From assembly GCA_947482115.1 (NCBI GenBank), contig CANKII010000002.1, positions 1 to 64,000 on the forward strand: 64,000 nt of DNA, written 5' to 3'. A program made the translations under genes and the position numbers. The stretch is from Fibrobacterota bacterium. Lineage in GTDB: Bacteria > Fibrobacterota > Fibrobacteria > UBA11236. Positions 53,100 through 61,057 of the stretch are shown one piece after another. Below the pieces are notes generated by a model. The model searched no databases. It was not told where the DNA came from and saw only the letters and a list, made by a program, of their open reading frames with translations. Position 1 is the stretch's first letter, and every line of letters starts with the position of its first letter.

Positions 53100-53768
53100 A
53101 TGAGATTCTTGTTGAGATTGGTGATTCTTCTTTTGGTATTGGCCGCCGCTGGGTGGGCCTTTGCTTTTTCCGGATTTTACAACGTTGCCGCCACCGAACC
53201 CCATTGGAAACCTGTTCAGAAATTCCTGATGTTCGGCATGGATCAATCCGTGGAGCATCATGCCAAGGGGATTGTCGCACCGGATAATTTGCAGGACACC
53301 GTTGTGATTCACAAGGGTTTCGAACATTTTAAGGAAATGTGCGTTCAATGCCACGGTGCGCCGGGGGTGGAGCGTTCCGAAATGGCAAAGGGTTTGAACC
53401 CGCGCGCGCCAAAGTTGATTTGGGCGGCAAAAGAAGACGGTCCGGCAGAGCTGTTCTGGATCACCAAGAACGGAGTCAAGATGTCGGGCATGCCTGGATT
53501 CGGTCCTACGCATGACGATGAAGAAATCTGGGCCATTGTGGCTTTCATGAAACAGCTTCCGAATCTGGATTCTGCAGGCTATGCGGCTTTGCAGGAGAAA
53601 TGGTGTGACAAAGGCGAAATGGATGGCATGGATATTCAATGCCATAAGATGATGATGGGCATGGATTGTGAAAAGATGAAAATGGATTGCAAGCGCAAGC
53701 ACATGGATTGTGAACGGCAAAGCGATGGCACCAGCCATCATCCGGGTCCGCCTCAGGCGATAAAATGA
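53100..53768 (+). CDS. Cytochrome c family protein with Met/Cys/His-rich metal-binding-like tail
   Basis: A 222-residue protein. The N-terminal hydrophobic segment (residues 3-23) is a signal anchor. One haem site is CVQCH at 81-85, with a probable axial Met131 in KMSGMPGFGP and the typical DDEEIWAIVAFMKQLP helix, as in small class-I cytochromes used in electron transfer. Residues 169-214 then hold five Cys, nine Met and several His. The MDC motif repeats at 188-190, 195-197 and 202-204, exactly seven residues apart. This looks like a copper- or other soft-metal-binding extension; that is inference. Its stop overlaps the next start (ATGA). Confidence 0.82.
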   Translation: MRFLLRLVILLLVLAAAGWAFAFSGFYNVAATEPHWKPVQKFLMFGMDQSVEHHAKGIVAPDNLQDTVVIHKGFEHFKEMCVQCHGAPGVERSEMAKGLNPRAPKLIWAAKEDGPAELFWITKNGVKMSGMPGFGPTHDDEEIWAIVAFMKQLPNLDSAGYAALQEKWCDKGEMDGMDIQCHKMMMGMDCEKMKMDCKRKHMDCERQSDGTSHHPGPPQAIK

Positions 53769-54178
53769 GCAACGGGGATTGGGTCAAGCTTGAAAATTAT
53801 CCCACGCTGATTGCGGGGGAGCTGGCCAAATCCACTCTGGCGTTGAGCGGAATTGAAGCCGAGATATTCGACGGAGAAATTGCGAACTTGTACACGACGG
53901 CTCTTGGCGGCGTGAACCTGATGGTGAAGCCGGAAAATCTGGAAGCCGCACGCGAAATTTTGCAATCGGAACATGATGTTGAGGACTACGTGGTGCCGGA
54001 GGCGGAAATCATCACCGCCACTTCCACCTATTGTTCCAAATGCCATTCCAAGGATGTCGAGACCCGGAAAATCGCGCGCAAACCCAGTCCGATTTTCATC
54101 GTGAACTTGTTGGGGAAATGGTTCGGGGATAAAAAAACCATGCATTGCCGCCATTGCGGAAACACATGGAGTAGCTGA
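53765..54178 (+). CDS. DUF2007-type protein with C-terminal zinc ribbon
   Basis: A 137-residue protein. Residues 1-75 match the DUF2007 'putative signal transducing protein' pattern (WVKLENYPTLIAGELAKSTLALSGIEAEIFDGE, GGVNLMVKPENLEAAREIL). The C-terminus carries two Cys pairs, YCSKCHSKDV and HCRHCGNTW, forming a zinc ribbon separated by a hydrophobic stretch (PIFIVNLLGKWF). The family role is not established. It overlaps the cytochrome c gene by 4 bases, so the two are co-expressed. Confidence 0.8.
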   Translation: MSNGDWVKLENYPTLIAGELAKSTLALSGIEAEIFDGEIANLYTTALGGVNLMVKPENLEAAREILQSEHDVEDYVVPEAEIITATSTYCSKCHSKDVETRKIARKPSPIFIVNLLGKWFGDKKTMHCRHCGNTWSS

Positions 54179-54185
54179 CCCCCAA

Positions 54186-54202
54186 CCCTTCGACAGGCTC
54201 AG
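54186..54202. repeat. Dispersed repeat CCCTTCGACAGGCTCAG, copy one
   Basis: An exact 17-base match to the copy at 57845. It lies directly after the DUF2007 gene and before the hairpin at 54215. Confidence 0.8.
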
Positions 54203-54214
54203 TGCATCGCCCTG

Positions 54215-54241
54215 CCCTTCCCCCTTGTTGAGGGGGAAGGG
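54215..54241. repeat. Hairpin repeat flanking the DUF559 gene, 3' side
   Basis: A perfect 11-bp stem CCCTTCCCCCT/AGGGGGAAGGG with loop TGTTG, ending three bases before the DUF559 stop. With TTTTATG after it, it could also terminate the plus-strand operon. Confidence 0.85.
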
Positions 54242-54243
54242 TT

Positions 54244-54648
54244 TTATGTGTTGCTTTCCGTCTCGTACAGAATCTTTAGCTGAGCGAGAGAGGCTTTTTC
54301 GATTTCTGTGATGACATCCTGAGGATTTGAAAACACGGCTTCGTTCGGAAATCGAATCACACGAATGCGCAATGTTTCCAGCCATTGAGTTCGCGCTTGA
54401 TCTTCAAGGATCTGGTGTAAATGTATGCCACCATCTACTTCAATAGCCAACCGGCATTTGACGCAGAAAAAATCCACTACAAATTTTCCGATCTTATGCT
54501 GGCGTCTGAAATGAAGACCGTGAAGTTGATCCCTGCGGAGCAAATTCCACAACTCCATTTCTGCTGCCGTAGAACACTTTCTGAGAATTGAAGAGATTTC
54601 TTTATCTCTTTCCGTAAGTCGGCGAAATCTTCCAATCGGCGTACTCAT
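54244..54648 (-). CDS. DUF559 endonuclease-like protein
   Basis: A 134-residue protein. The start at 54648 follows GAGGAATT. The DUF559/Vsr-like restriction fold is recognisable: CSTAAEMELWNLLRRDQLHGLHFRRQHKIGKFVVDFFCVKCRLAIEVDGGIH, with the catalytic-type Asp/Glu/Asp set in VVDFFC and AIEVDG, then RTQWLETLRIRVIRFPNEAVF. The family is abundant in bacterial genomes, and its role is unclear (putative nicking or repair endonuclease). It is transcribed against its neighbours, sits between two similar hairpins (54215 and 54697), and looks like a small insertion between the DUF2007 and SEC-C genes. Longer in-frame starts up to 54750 exist but would run through the hairpin. Confidence 0.85.
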   Translation of the reverse strand: MSTPIGRFRRLTERDKEISSILRKCSTAAEMELWNLLRRDQLHGLHFRRQHKIGKFVVDFFCVKCRLAIEVDGGIHLHQILEDQARTQWLETLRIRVIRFPNEAVFSNPQDVITEIEKASLAQLKILYETESNT

Positions 54649-54696
54649 GCTAATTCCTCGTGATAAGCGGATTTTTTCTTTTGGACCCATGTGAAA

Positions 54697-54724
54697 GCCC
54701 TTCCCCTCAATATAGGGGAAGGGC
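54697..54724. repeat. Hairpin repeat flanking the DUF559 gene, 5' side
   Basis: A perfect 11-bp stem GCCCTTCCCCT/AGGGGAAGGGC with a six-base loop, nearly the same stem as at 54215. It is followed by the palindrome GGTGACACGCGTCACC at 54736-54751. Confidence 0.85.
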
Positions 54725-54735
54725 CAAACGGATAG

Positions 54736-54751
54736 GGTGACACGCGTCACC
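54736..54751. repeat. Short palindrome GGTGACACGCGTCACC
   Basis: GGTGAC and GTCACC arms around ACGC, 12 bases after the 54697 hairpin. It may be the outer end of the inserted element or an operator for the downstream gene. Confidence 0.5.
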
Positions 54752-54821
54752 TGTAAAATGAAGGACAGGCCGCTAAATAATCAAACCAAACCGAATGCAA
54801 CTTTTATCTTATCGGTGTCTC

Positions 54822-56033
54822 ATGGACGCCATCCAGCTCAAAACCTCCTGCATTTGTGGAAATGCGCGCCCCTATCAGGATTGTTGCGGGCTTTTTGCCG
54901 CTGTTCCGGACTCTTCCAAGGGGAACGAAGTCAGTCGCAAATGGGCGGCATTCCGCCACGCTTTGCATGAGCTGTACATGTATTCCGTTCCGTTGCGAAA
55001 TCTCTATGAGGCTTATTGGGAAAAACTGGGTCAGGAAAGCTATCCACACCATTTGCTCATGGCCGACTCGGAATACGGTCGCGCAGTGACCGCCAATTTT
55101 TTCTGGGATTATTCGGTGCAGTTTTCCGATGCACGTCCCATCCTGCGGGCCGCGCGGGATGTGGAAGTCAAAAATGTGCGCATGGCAAATGATTTCCGGG
55201 AATGGAGTTTGTCTTCATTTTCATTGGGGATTGTCGTGGGAGTGGATGCGAGGCATGGACATCTGCGTATGTTGGGATCGGAAAAAATTCATCAAGTGGT
55301 GCATGGGGGCGATTTGCCTGAACCGGGAACATGTGTTGCGGTCCGGCTTTTGTCTTATCGCGGCGAGGAATATATACACCCGGCAATGCTGGTTTTCCCC
55401 CGGGAGTCTTTTTCCGAGGCAGAGGCGGATTCGGGTTTTCACAGAATCTGCAAAGCGTTGGGAATGAAATCCATTGCGGGATTGCGGCCCGACGTTCAGT
55501 GTGATGAGTGGCGGCGGCACGGTGCATTGTTCCTGTCGCTGTGGCGGGAGCAGGTGTATGACGCGATAATTGGAACTCCCTCCCGAAATGCGGGAATGGT
55601 GGCACATCCATTCAATCTGCCGGACTCCATTTCGGTAACTGCAAAACAAATATTATCCGGTGGTGCATTTCAAACCGGCAAGAACAACTTTGAAATTCGT
55701 TATCGCGACGTGCCGCTGGCGCAACTGAACATGCGCAAGTCTGGAATTCAAGGCGTGCTTGTGGATGAGGCCTTCCGTCCGCATGTCTTTTCCTGGTTGG
55801 CGGAACATTTGGATTCTCCGGATTCCATTCCCAAATCGACGCATGAAAACAATGCCCCACCCGCTGCGGACATGGAGCACTGGATTCGACGCCCACTCTC
55901 CTTCCTCAATGAAGAGTCACCCTTGCAGGCCTCTTCGCATGATTTTGGGAAAAGAAAGTTGCGGGATTTGATCGACGGCATGTTGAAACAGGGGAGTGAT
56001 GTTGAAATGCTGCGGCAGAGGCTGGGGCTATAA
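54822..56033 (+). CDS. SEC-C motif protein of unknown function
   Basis: About 403 residues. The N-terminus carries a SEC-C zinc motif (SCICGNARPYQDCCG), as in SecA C-terminal tails and many accessory proteins. The remaining ~370 residues are soluble and not recognised. They include a helical N-terminal part (KWAAFRHALHELYMYSVPLRNLYEAYWEKLG), a beta-rich middle (FSLGIVVGVDARHGHLRMLGSEKIHQVVHGGDLPEPGTCVAVRLLSYRGEEYIHPAM), and a C-terminal helical tail ending MLRQRLGL. The start is uncertain: the ATG at 54822 puts the zinc motif near the N-terminus, while 54795 would add nine residues; neither has a good ribosome-binding site. It is one base from the beta-solenoid gene. Confidence 0.6.
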   Translation: MDAIQLKTSCICGNARPYQDCCGLFAAVPDSSKGNEVSRKWAAFRHALHELYMYSVPLRNLYEAYWEKLGQESYPHHLLMADSEYGRAVTANFFWDYSVQFSDARPILRAARDVEVKNVRMANDFREWSLSSFSLGIVVGVDARHGHLRMLGSEKIHQVVHGGDLPEPGTCVAVRLLSYRGEEYIHPAMLVFPRESFSEAEADSGFHRICKALGMKSIAGLRPDVQCDEWRRHGALFLSLWREQVYDAIIGTPSRNAGMVAHPFNLPDSISVTAKQILSGGAFQTGKNNFEIRYRDVPLAQLNMRKSGIQGVLVDEAFRPHVFSWLAEHLDSPDSIPKSTHENNAPPAADMEHWIRRPLSFLNEESPLQASSHDFGKRKLRDLIDGMLKQGSDVEMLRQRLGL

Positions 56034-56034
56034 C

Positions 56035-57834
56035 ATGTTTGCGTTGCTGGCTCTTGCCATTTCCATTTTCGCCGTGGAAAGTGTCGCGGAAAATTCCGCA
56101 TTCCCCGCTCCAATGGATTCCGTGTGGCAACGGCTTGCGCAACCGAACGGGTTCCAGAATGCCGATTTGGACTTGATGATCAATTATCGCACAGCAGGGT
56201 TGAAACCCTTGTCCTCCGTGGATCGCTTGCTTCGCGCCCCGCGTTCGGTGGATTCCCTTGTTCCACTGGTCCGCCGGGATTTGAGCGACACGGTTTCCGG
56301 CGGCATGATGCGTAGTGATTCGCTGTGGAAATGGCTGGATGTTTCCCTGTCCATGGCATCGGAGAAAGAAACAAGTCTGTTGGATGATTTGGTGGCTGCA
56401 AATCGACACTTGAAATCCTATTTGCAACCCTTGACTCCGAAGGATATCCGGTTTCTGCAACGCGAGGTTCCTCCATTGCAACGACAGACTCCGGAGGACA
56501 CCGTCTTGAATGCAATTCAATCCGAGAGGTTGCGGTTGCGGCAAGATGCCATCACGGACGAGGTGATGAAATTGTGCGCGAAGCTGGACAAGGAAAAACT
56601 GGCCGAGTCTGCGTTGGATCTGGATGCGGCGTTGTACTCCCTGCTTGCAGACGTCCGTTCCGGCGGATGGAAGATTGCTGCAAAACATTTGCGCGCCTTG
56701 TCCAAAAAAGGAATTTCGATTGAGATTGGAACGGAAGGGCCCGATGTTCACCGATTAAATCGCGGCATCGTTTTCGATCCCGGCGGGGAGGATCGCTACG
56801 AATTCCTGGACTCCACAAGACCCGGAAGCTGGTTGCTGGTGATCGACCTTGGCGGTAATGATGAATATCATGCTACGGACACGGCGGGTGGAGCGGCCGG
56901 ATTTCTTTCACTGCAAGTCATCGCGGATTTGGGCGGTAGCGATCGCTATCTCGGCAGGGATTTGGCCTTTGGTTCTGCGGTGATGGGTTACAGCCGTCTC
57001 TACGATGCTTCGGGAGATGATCTTTATGATGCGCGCTGTTCCTCGTTGGGCTTTGCCTTTCAAGGCATCGGCATTCTTCAGGACGTTTCCGGCAACGATG
57101 TGTATTCGTCCAGCTATATGTCGCAGGGAGCTTCCTCGACTTATGGCTTGGGAATTTTGTTGGATCAAAGCGGCAACGATCGGTATTTGTCGCGACCCGA
57201 CTTCGTGGATGATCTGCGCTATCGTGATCATTTCCTGAATCTGAGTCAGGGATTTTCCAGCGGGTTCTCTCCGAAATATCCGGGTGGCATTGGTGTGCTG
57301 TGGGATCGCACCGGCGAGGATTTGTATTCCGCCGATATTTTTGGACAGGGGGCAGGCTACTGGTTTTCCTGGGGCCTGTTGATGGATGATGCAGGCAATG
57401 ACAAATACATGGCCCACCAATATGCCCAAGGCGCGGGGGTGCATTTCGCCGTCGGGACGTTGTGGGATCGGAGCGGTGACGATTTGCGCATCAGCAAGGG
57501 TGTGAGTCAGGGGTGCGGACACGATGGTGGCTTTGGAATGTTGGTGGATGAAAGCGGGAACGATCACACGGTGGGTGTGGACATGAGCATGGGTGCGGGG
57601 AGTGCGAACGGGTTGGGAGTGTATCTGGATTTGGCAGGAGACGATATTTATGATGTGCAGAATCCGCGAATGACTTTGGGCCACGGAGACTTGCGCCGCG
57701 ATCGCGGGAGCATGGGTTTCTTTTTGGATTTGCACGGGAAGGATCATTATCCATTGGAATTCAAGAATGATTCGTCATGGCGGGTGTATGATGCGAAGCG
57801 CAGGGGATACGGGTATGGACTCGATGCGGAATAA
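56035..57834 (+). CDS. Exported GxDxY-repeat beta-solenoid protein, unknown function
   Basis: A 599-residue protein with signal peptide MFALLALAISIFAVESVA. Residues ~20-240 are helical with Leu/Arg/Asp-rich segments. From ~250 onward it carries about nine repeats of ~30-37 residues with the pattern G(I/L/V)xxLxDxxGxDxYxxxxxxQGxG. Examples are LLVIDLGGNDEYHATD, LYDASGDDLYDAR, ILQDVSGNDVYSSSYMSQGA, ILLDQSGNDRYLSR, VLWDRTGEDLYSADIFGQGAG and LLMDDAGNDKYMAHQYAQGAG. The Gly-Asn-Asp turns resemble calcium-binding solenoid repeats, but the exact sequence is distinct from RTX. No catalytic site is seen. It overlaps the next gene by 20 bases. Confidence 0.7.
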   Translation: MFALLALAISIFAVESVAENSAFPAPMDSVWQRLAQPNGFQNADLDLMINYRTAGLKPLSSVDRLLRAPRSVDSLVPLVRRDLSDTVSGGMMRSDSLWKWLDVSLSMASEKETSLLDDLVAANRHLKSYLQPLTPKDIRFLQREVPPLQRQTPEDTVLNAIQSERLRLRQDAITDEVMKLCAKLDKEKLAESALDLDAALYSLLADVRSGGWKIAAKHLRALSKKGISIEIGTEGPDVHRLNRGIVFDPGGEDRYEFLDSTRPGSWLLVIDLGGNDEYHATDTAGGAAGFLSLQVIADLGGSDRYLGRDLAFGSAVMGYSRLYDASGDDLYDARCSSLGFAFQGIGILQDVSGNDVYSSSYMSQGASSTYGLGILLDQSGNDRYLSRPDFVDDLRYRDHFLNLSQGFSSGFSPKYPGGIGVLWDRTGEDLYSADIFGQGAGYWFSWGLLMDDAGNDKYMAHQYAQGAGVHFAVGTLWDRSGDDLRISKGVSQGCGHDGGFGMLVDESGNDHTVGVDMSMGAGSANGLGVYLDLAGDDIYDVQNPRMTLGHGDLRRDRGSMGFFLDLHGKDHYPLEFKNDSSWRVYDAKRRGYGYGLDAE

Positions 57835-58639
57835 ACACACCGCGCCCTTCGACAGGCTCAGGGAGCGGTGTGTCCCGGTCTCAAAAGCGGTTGTTATCTC
57901 GCTCTTGGGAATAGGAATCATACACGCTGCGTCCGATGCCACATTCTGGAAACCACCCGTGTTTTCCCGCATGGACAGTCTTTTCATCGTGGCGGCAACG
58001 GGTGAGCCGAAGTATCAACCACAACGAGATTCTTGTCAGAAGGCTTTGCTGGCATTGGACACAATGGCATTCCGTTATTTGCTCGACCATCGTTTGACGG
58101 GGCAAACGCCGCGTCAACGGCATTATGTGGAAACCTTCTTTATGCTTGCAAGTGATTCGGGTCGCAACATCCGGCCTCGTCAATTTTTGATGCAGGCATT
58201 AACGGTTAGTCCCGACACAATCCGCGGTCAGTTGTTGTATATCGGGTCGCAGATGAATGACACGGCGTTTCGGCGCGTGGCCATTCCATATTTGCATTCC
58301 GATTCCGAAGCCGTGCGGCGCATGGCTGTGCGTTGTCTGGGTTCTTATCCCAACCCCGAAAATATTTCGTTGTTGTGGGATGGGTTGGAGAAGACTCGAA
58401 GTCTTGAATTGCAGCAGCGGTTGTGGGCATTGGATGCGCAAGGACCCATTGCGGATTGGAAGCGGTTGATTCCGCTGTTGAACGACTCGCTGTTCTTCAA
58501 CCGGCAAAAAGTTCGGGATTTGTTGTTGAAAGCGGTCGACAGTTCCTCAAGCAGGCTGGAAGCCGCAATGCCTGCCAAAATGGACTCTGGCGAAGCGCTG
58601 GAATGGCGATTATTGAAATTGGATGCCAAAAAACCATAA
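57815..58639 (+). CDS. Exported HEAT-like repeat protein, third gene of the unknown operon
   Basis: About 274 residues. The ATG at 57815 is preceded by AGGGG. The N-terminus MDSMRNKHTAPFDRLRERC includes FDRLRE, which is translated from the CCCTTCGACAGGCTCAG repeat, and is followed by a signal segment (AVVISLLGIGIIHAASDA). The mature part is a helical array with HEAT/armadillo-like units (RRVAIPYLHSDSEAVRRMAVRCLGSYPNPENISLLWDGLEKTRSLELQQRLWALDAQG). The short overlap with the solenoid gene suggests coupling. The start is uncertain, and 57824 is possible. Confidence 0.65.
   Translation: MDSMRNKHTAPFDRLRERCVPVSKAVVISLLGIGIIHAASDATFWKPPVFSRMDSLFIVAATGEPKYQPQRDSCQKALLALDTMAFRYLLDHRLTGQTPRQRHYVETFFMLASDSGRNIRPRQFLMQALTVSPDTIRGQLLYIGSQMNDTAFRRVAIPYLHSDSEAVRRMAVRCLGSYPNPENISLLWDGLEKTRSLELQQRLWALDAQGPIADWKRLIPLLNDSLFFNRQKVRDLLLKAVDSSSSRLEAAMPAKMDSGEALEWRLLKLDAKKP
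57845..57863. repeat. Dispersed repeat CCCTTCGACAGGCTCAGGG, copy two, inside a signal peptide region
   Basis: An exact match over 17 bases to the copy at 54186, read in frame as FDRLRE in the HEAT-like gene upstream of its hydrophobic segment. Confidence 0.85.
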
Positions 58640-58721
58640 GCTTTTTCAATCCGGCTCTTGTGAGTTTAATTAATTTGCCAGCACTGTCCCTAAATCACGC
58701 GCTCTGGCGCCAGGAGAATTC

Positions 58722-59804
58722 ATGAAGCAGTACAATTTTGCAAACATCCCCGGTGACGGCGTCGGCACGGAAGTGGCCCGAGAAGCGGTCAAGGTTCTGG
58801 ATGCCGCAGCAAAAAAATTCGATTTCAAAGTCAGTTACGAGAATTTTGACTGGGGCTGTGACTATTTCCTGAAGCATGGCGAAATGAATCCCTCCAACAT
58901 GCTGGAGACTCTGCGGGGATCCGACGCCATATTCCTGGGTTGCATCGGCGATGCGAGCAAAGTGCCGGATCATGTATCCCTGACTCTGTTGCTTCAGATC
59001 CGAAAAGGATTCGATCAATACGTCAACCTGCGCCCCATCCAGCTTTACCCCGGAGTGAACTCGCCGATCCGTACGGCCACCCCCGAGTCGGTGGACATGA
59101 TCGTGGTGCGCGAGAATACCGAGGGCGAGTATTCCTCCATGGGCGGTATTTTCAAACCCGGTTCACCCGATGGCTTTGCCATTCAAAATGCGATCTTCAC
59201 ACATAAGGGTTGTGAGCGCGTGATGCGCTATGCTTTCGAGCTGGCGCGCAAGCGCAAGGCGCAGGGCAAGGCCGGCCAGGTCACGAACTGCACCAAGTCC
59301 AATGCCCTCAACTATTCGATGGTCTACTGGGATTCCGTATACGCCGAGGTGGCGGCGAAGTATCCCGAGATCAAGACCGACATGGCCTTGGTGGACGCCA
59401 TCTGCATGTGGTTCGTGAAGAACCCGAACTTCTTCGACGTCATCGTGGCGTCCAATCTGTTCGGGGACATCATCACCGACCTCGGCGCCATGTTGCAGGG
59501 CGGCATGGGCTTCGCGGCGGGCGGCAACATCAATCCCGAGCGCATCTATCCTTCCATGTTCGAACCCATCCACGGCTCCGCGCCCAAGTATGCAGGCAAG
59601 AATGTCATCAACCCGGTGGCCTCCATCGAAACGGCCCGCATGATGCTGGATCATATCGGTGAAGCAGATGCGGCGGATCATGTTCAGAAGGCTGTCAAAA
59701 ATGTGCTGGCTGCTGGAAAAATCCGCACGAGAGACATGGGTGGCAGTAACACGACGTCGGAAATCGGCGATGCCATTACCGCAGAGTTTCTTACGGTGAA
59801 GTAA
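58722..59804 (+). CDS. Isopropylmalate/D-malate/tartrate dehydrogenase family protein
   Basis: A 360-residue NAD-dependent beta-decarboxylating dehydrogenase. The N-terminus NIPGDGVGTEVAREAVKVL, substrate-loop DWGCDYFLKHGEMNPSNM, FLGCIGDASKVPDHVSLTLLLQIRKGFDQYVNLRPIQLYPGV and VRENTEGEYSSMGG place it nearest the tartrate/D-malate dehydrogenase (TtuC/DmlA) branch, which shares the PDHVSL motif. The NAD region has SNLFGDIITDLGAMLQGGMGFA and FEPIHGSAPKYAGKNVINP. It could act in D-malate use or, in organisms lacking a classical LeuB, in leucine synthesis. No leu genes are adjacent. A terminator follows. Confidence 0.88.
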   Translation: MKQYNFANIPGDGVGTEVAREAVKVLDAAAKKFDFKVSYENFDWGCDYFLKHGEMNPSNMLETLRGSDAIFLGCIGDASKVPDHVSLTLLLQIRKGFDQYVNLRPIQLYPGVNSPIRTATPESVDMIVVRENTEGEYSSMGGIFKPGSPDGFAIQNAIFTHKGCERVMRYAFELARKRKAQGKAGQVTNCTKSNALNYSMVYWDSVYAEVAAKYPEIKTDMALVDAICMWFVKNPNFFDVIVASNLFGDIITDLGAMLQGGMGFAAGGNINPERIYPSMFEPIHGSAPKYAGKNVINPVASIETARMMLDHIGEADAADHVQKAVKNVLAAGKIRTRDMGGSNTTSEIGDAITAEFLTVK

Positions 59805-59832
59805 GTCGAAATAAAACTCAGGCTTCAAATCG

Positions 59833-59861
59833 AGCCGCTTCCTAACGGGGGCGGCTTTTTT
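59833..59861 (+). terminator. Terminator after the dehydrogenase gene
   Basis: The stem AGCCGC/GCGGCT with a twelve-base loop is followed by T5, 29 bases beyond the stop. Confidence 0.75.
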
Positions 59862-59905
59862 CGTAAATTTTTTTCAAGTCCTATGCCATCACTGGAAGAA
59901 CTTGG

Positions 59906-61057
59906 ATGAAAGAAATTAAGACCCAGCTGGGTGAGCGGCACCGGCCTTCGGGAGTGAACACGCGGTTCACCGGCGGAGATTTGCCGTTCCCGGAATATGT
60001 GCGATGCACGATTGAAATGCTCCGCAGCTTCCATGCCGGAAAAGACGATGCGGAAACAATTGTAGCCGGCAACGCCCCCTTTGAGCTTCTTCCCTCCGGC
60101 GATTTTCAAAAGGGGCGTACCAAGCCTTTTCGGCGCGGAGTGCTTCTTACGCACGGCCTGTTGGATTCCCCCTATCACATGCGCCATCTGGCGGCTTGTT
60201 TTCAGCGCCAGGGTTTTCGCGTGATGGTGGTGCTGTTGCCCGGACACGGCACCCGGCCGGGAGATTTACTCGGCGTGGATCGGCGGGAATGGGCAAAGGC
60301 CGTGGCCTATGGAGCCGAGTGCGTGGCGGCAGAGGCGGAGGAAGTGTACCTGGCGGGCTTCTCGATCGGCGCCACACTGAGCGTGCTTCATGGAGCATTG
60401 GACTCGCGTGTGCGCGGCTTGTTTCTGTTTTCCCCGGCCCTCGAAATCGATCCGCATGCGGCGTGGGCCTATTTGTACCATGGGTATAGTTGGCTGATTC
60501 CGAAAGCGGCGTGGCTGAAGATACTGCCGGATCGCGATCCTTATAAATATGAATCCCTGTGCAAGAATGCCGTAACGCAGGTATACGCATTGACACAAGC
60601 CCTGCCGAAGGAGGGAGCGGGCATCCCGGTGTTCGCCGCCGCCAGCGCGGACGATGCCACAGTGCGCGCGGAAGGGACGTTGCGTTTCATGCGTCAGGCG
60701 CGGCATCCCCGGAACCAACTGGTGTGGTACGCGATGGAAAGGATGGAGGAACCCGGCCTCGAGTGGGTGAACAGCGTCTTGCCTTCGCGGCGTATCTTGA
60801 GCAGTGCGCATACCGCCATCGTGATTCCTCCGGAGGATCCCCATTATGGTGAGAACGGTGTCTATGCGAATTGCCTGCATTACTATCCACAGGATGCGGA
60901 AACCTATGCTGCCTGTCAGGGGGGTCCGGATGAAATGTGGAAAGGTGAAATCACCCCCCGCAATCTTGAACGGGGCCTGTTGCGGCGGCTGACGTACAAT
61001 CCACACTTTGCGGCGATGGAAGAATCCATGGCAAAATTCATCCGGGGATTACCGTGA
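59906..61057 (+). CDS. Alpha/beta-hydrolase (lysophospholipase/esterase-like)
   Basis: A 383-residue protein without an obvious signal peptide. Its alpha/beta-hydrolase core starts at RRGVLLTHGLLDSPYHMRHLAACFQRQGFRVMVVLLPGHGTRPGDLL, with the nucleophile Ser in VYLAGFSIGATLSVLHGAL (GxSxG, residues ~149-153), a probable acid in PVFAAASADDATV, and a late His in SSAHTAIV. This layout is shared by monoacylglycerol and lysophospholipases (S33-like). It overlaps the next gene by 4 bases (GTGA), placing it first in an operon with GDPD and GlpD and supporting a lipid substrate. Confidence 0.8.
   Translation: MKEIKTQLGERHRPSGVNTRFTGGDLPFPEYVRCTIEMLRSFHAGKDDAETIVAGNAPFELLPSGDFQKGRTKPFRRGVLLTHGLLDSPYHMRHLAACFQRQGFRVMVVLLPGHGTRPGDLLGVDRREWAKAVAYGAECVAAEAEEVYLAGFSIGATLSVLHGALDSRVRGLFLFSPALEIDPHAAWAYLYHGYSWLIPKAAWLKILPDRDPYKYESLCKNAVTQVYALTQALPKEGAGIPVFAAASADDATVRAEGTLRFMRQARHPRNQLVWYAMERMEEPGLEWVNSVLPSRRILSSAHTAIVIPPEDPHYGENGVYANCLHYYPQDAETYAACQGGPDEMWKGEITPRNLERGLLRRLTYNPHFAAMEESMAKFIRGLP

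Noticed and set aside
54215-54724. A two-repeat CRISPR-like arrangement from the hairpins around the DUF559 gene
   Set aside because: There are only two hairpins of slightly different sequence, separated by a gene, with no regular spacers and no cas genes.
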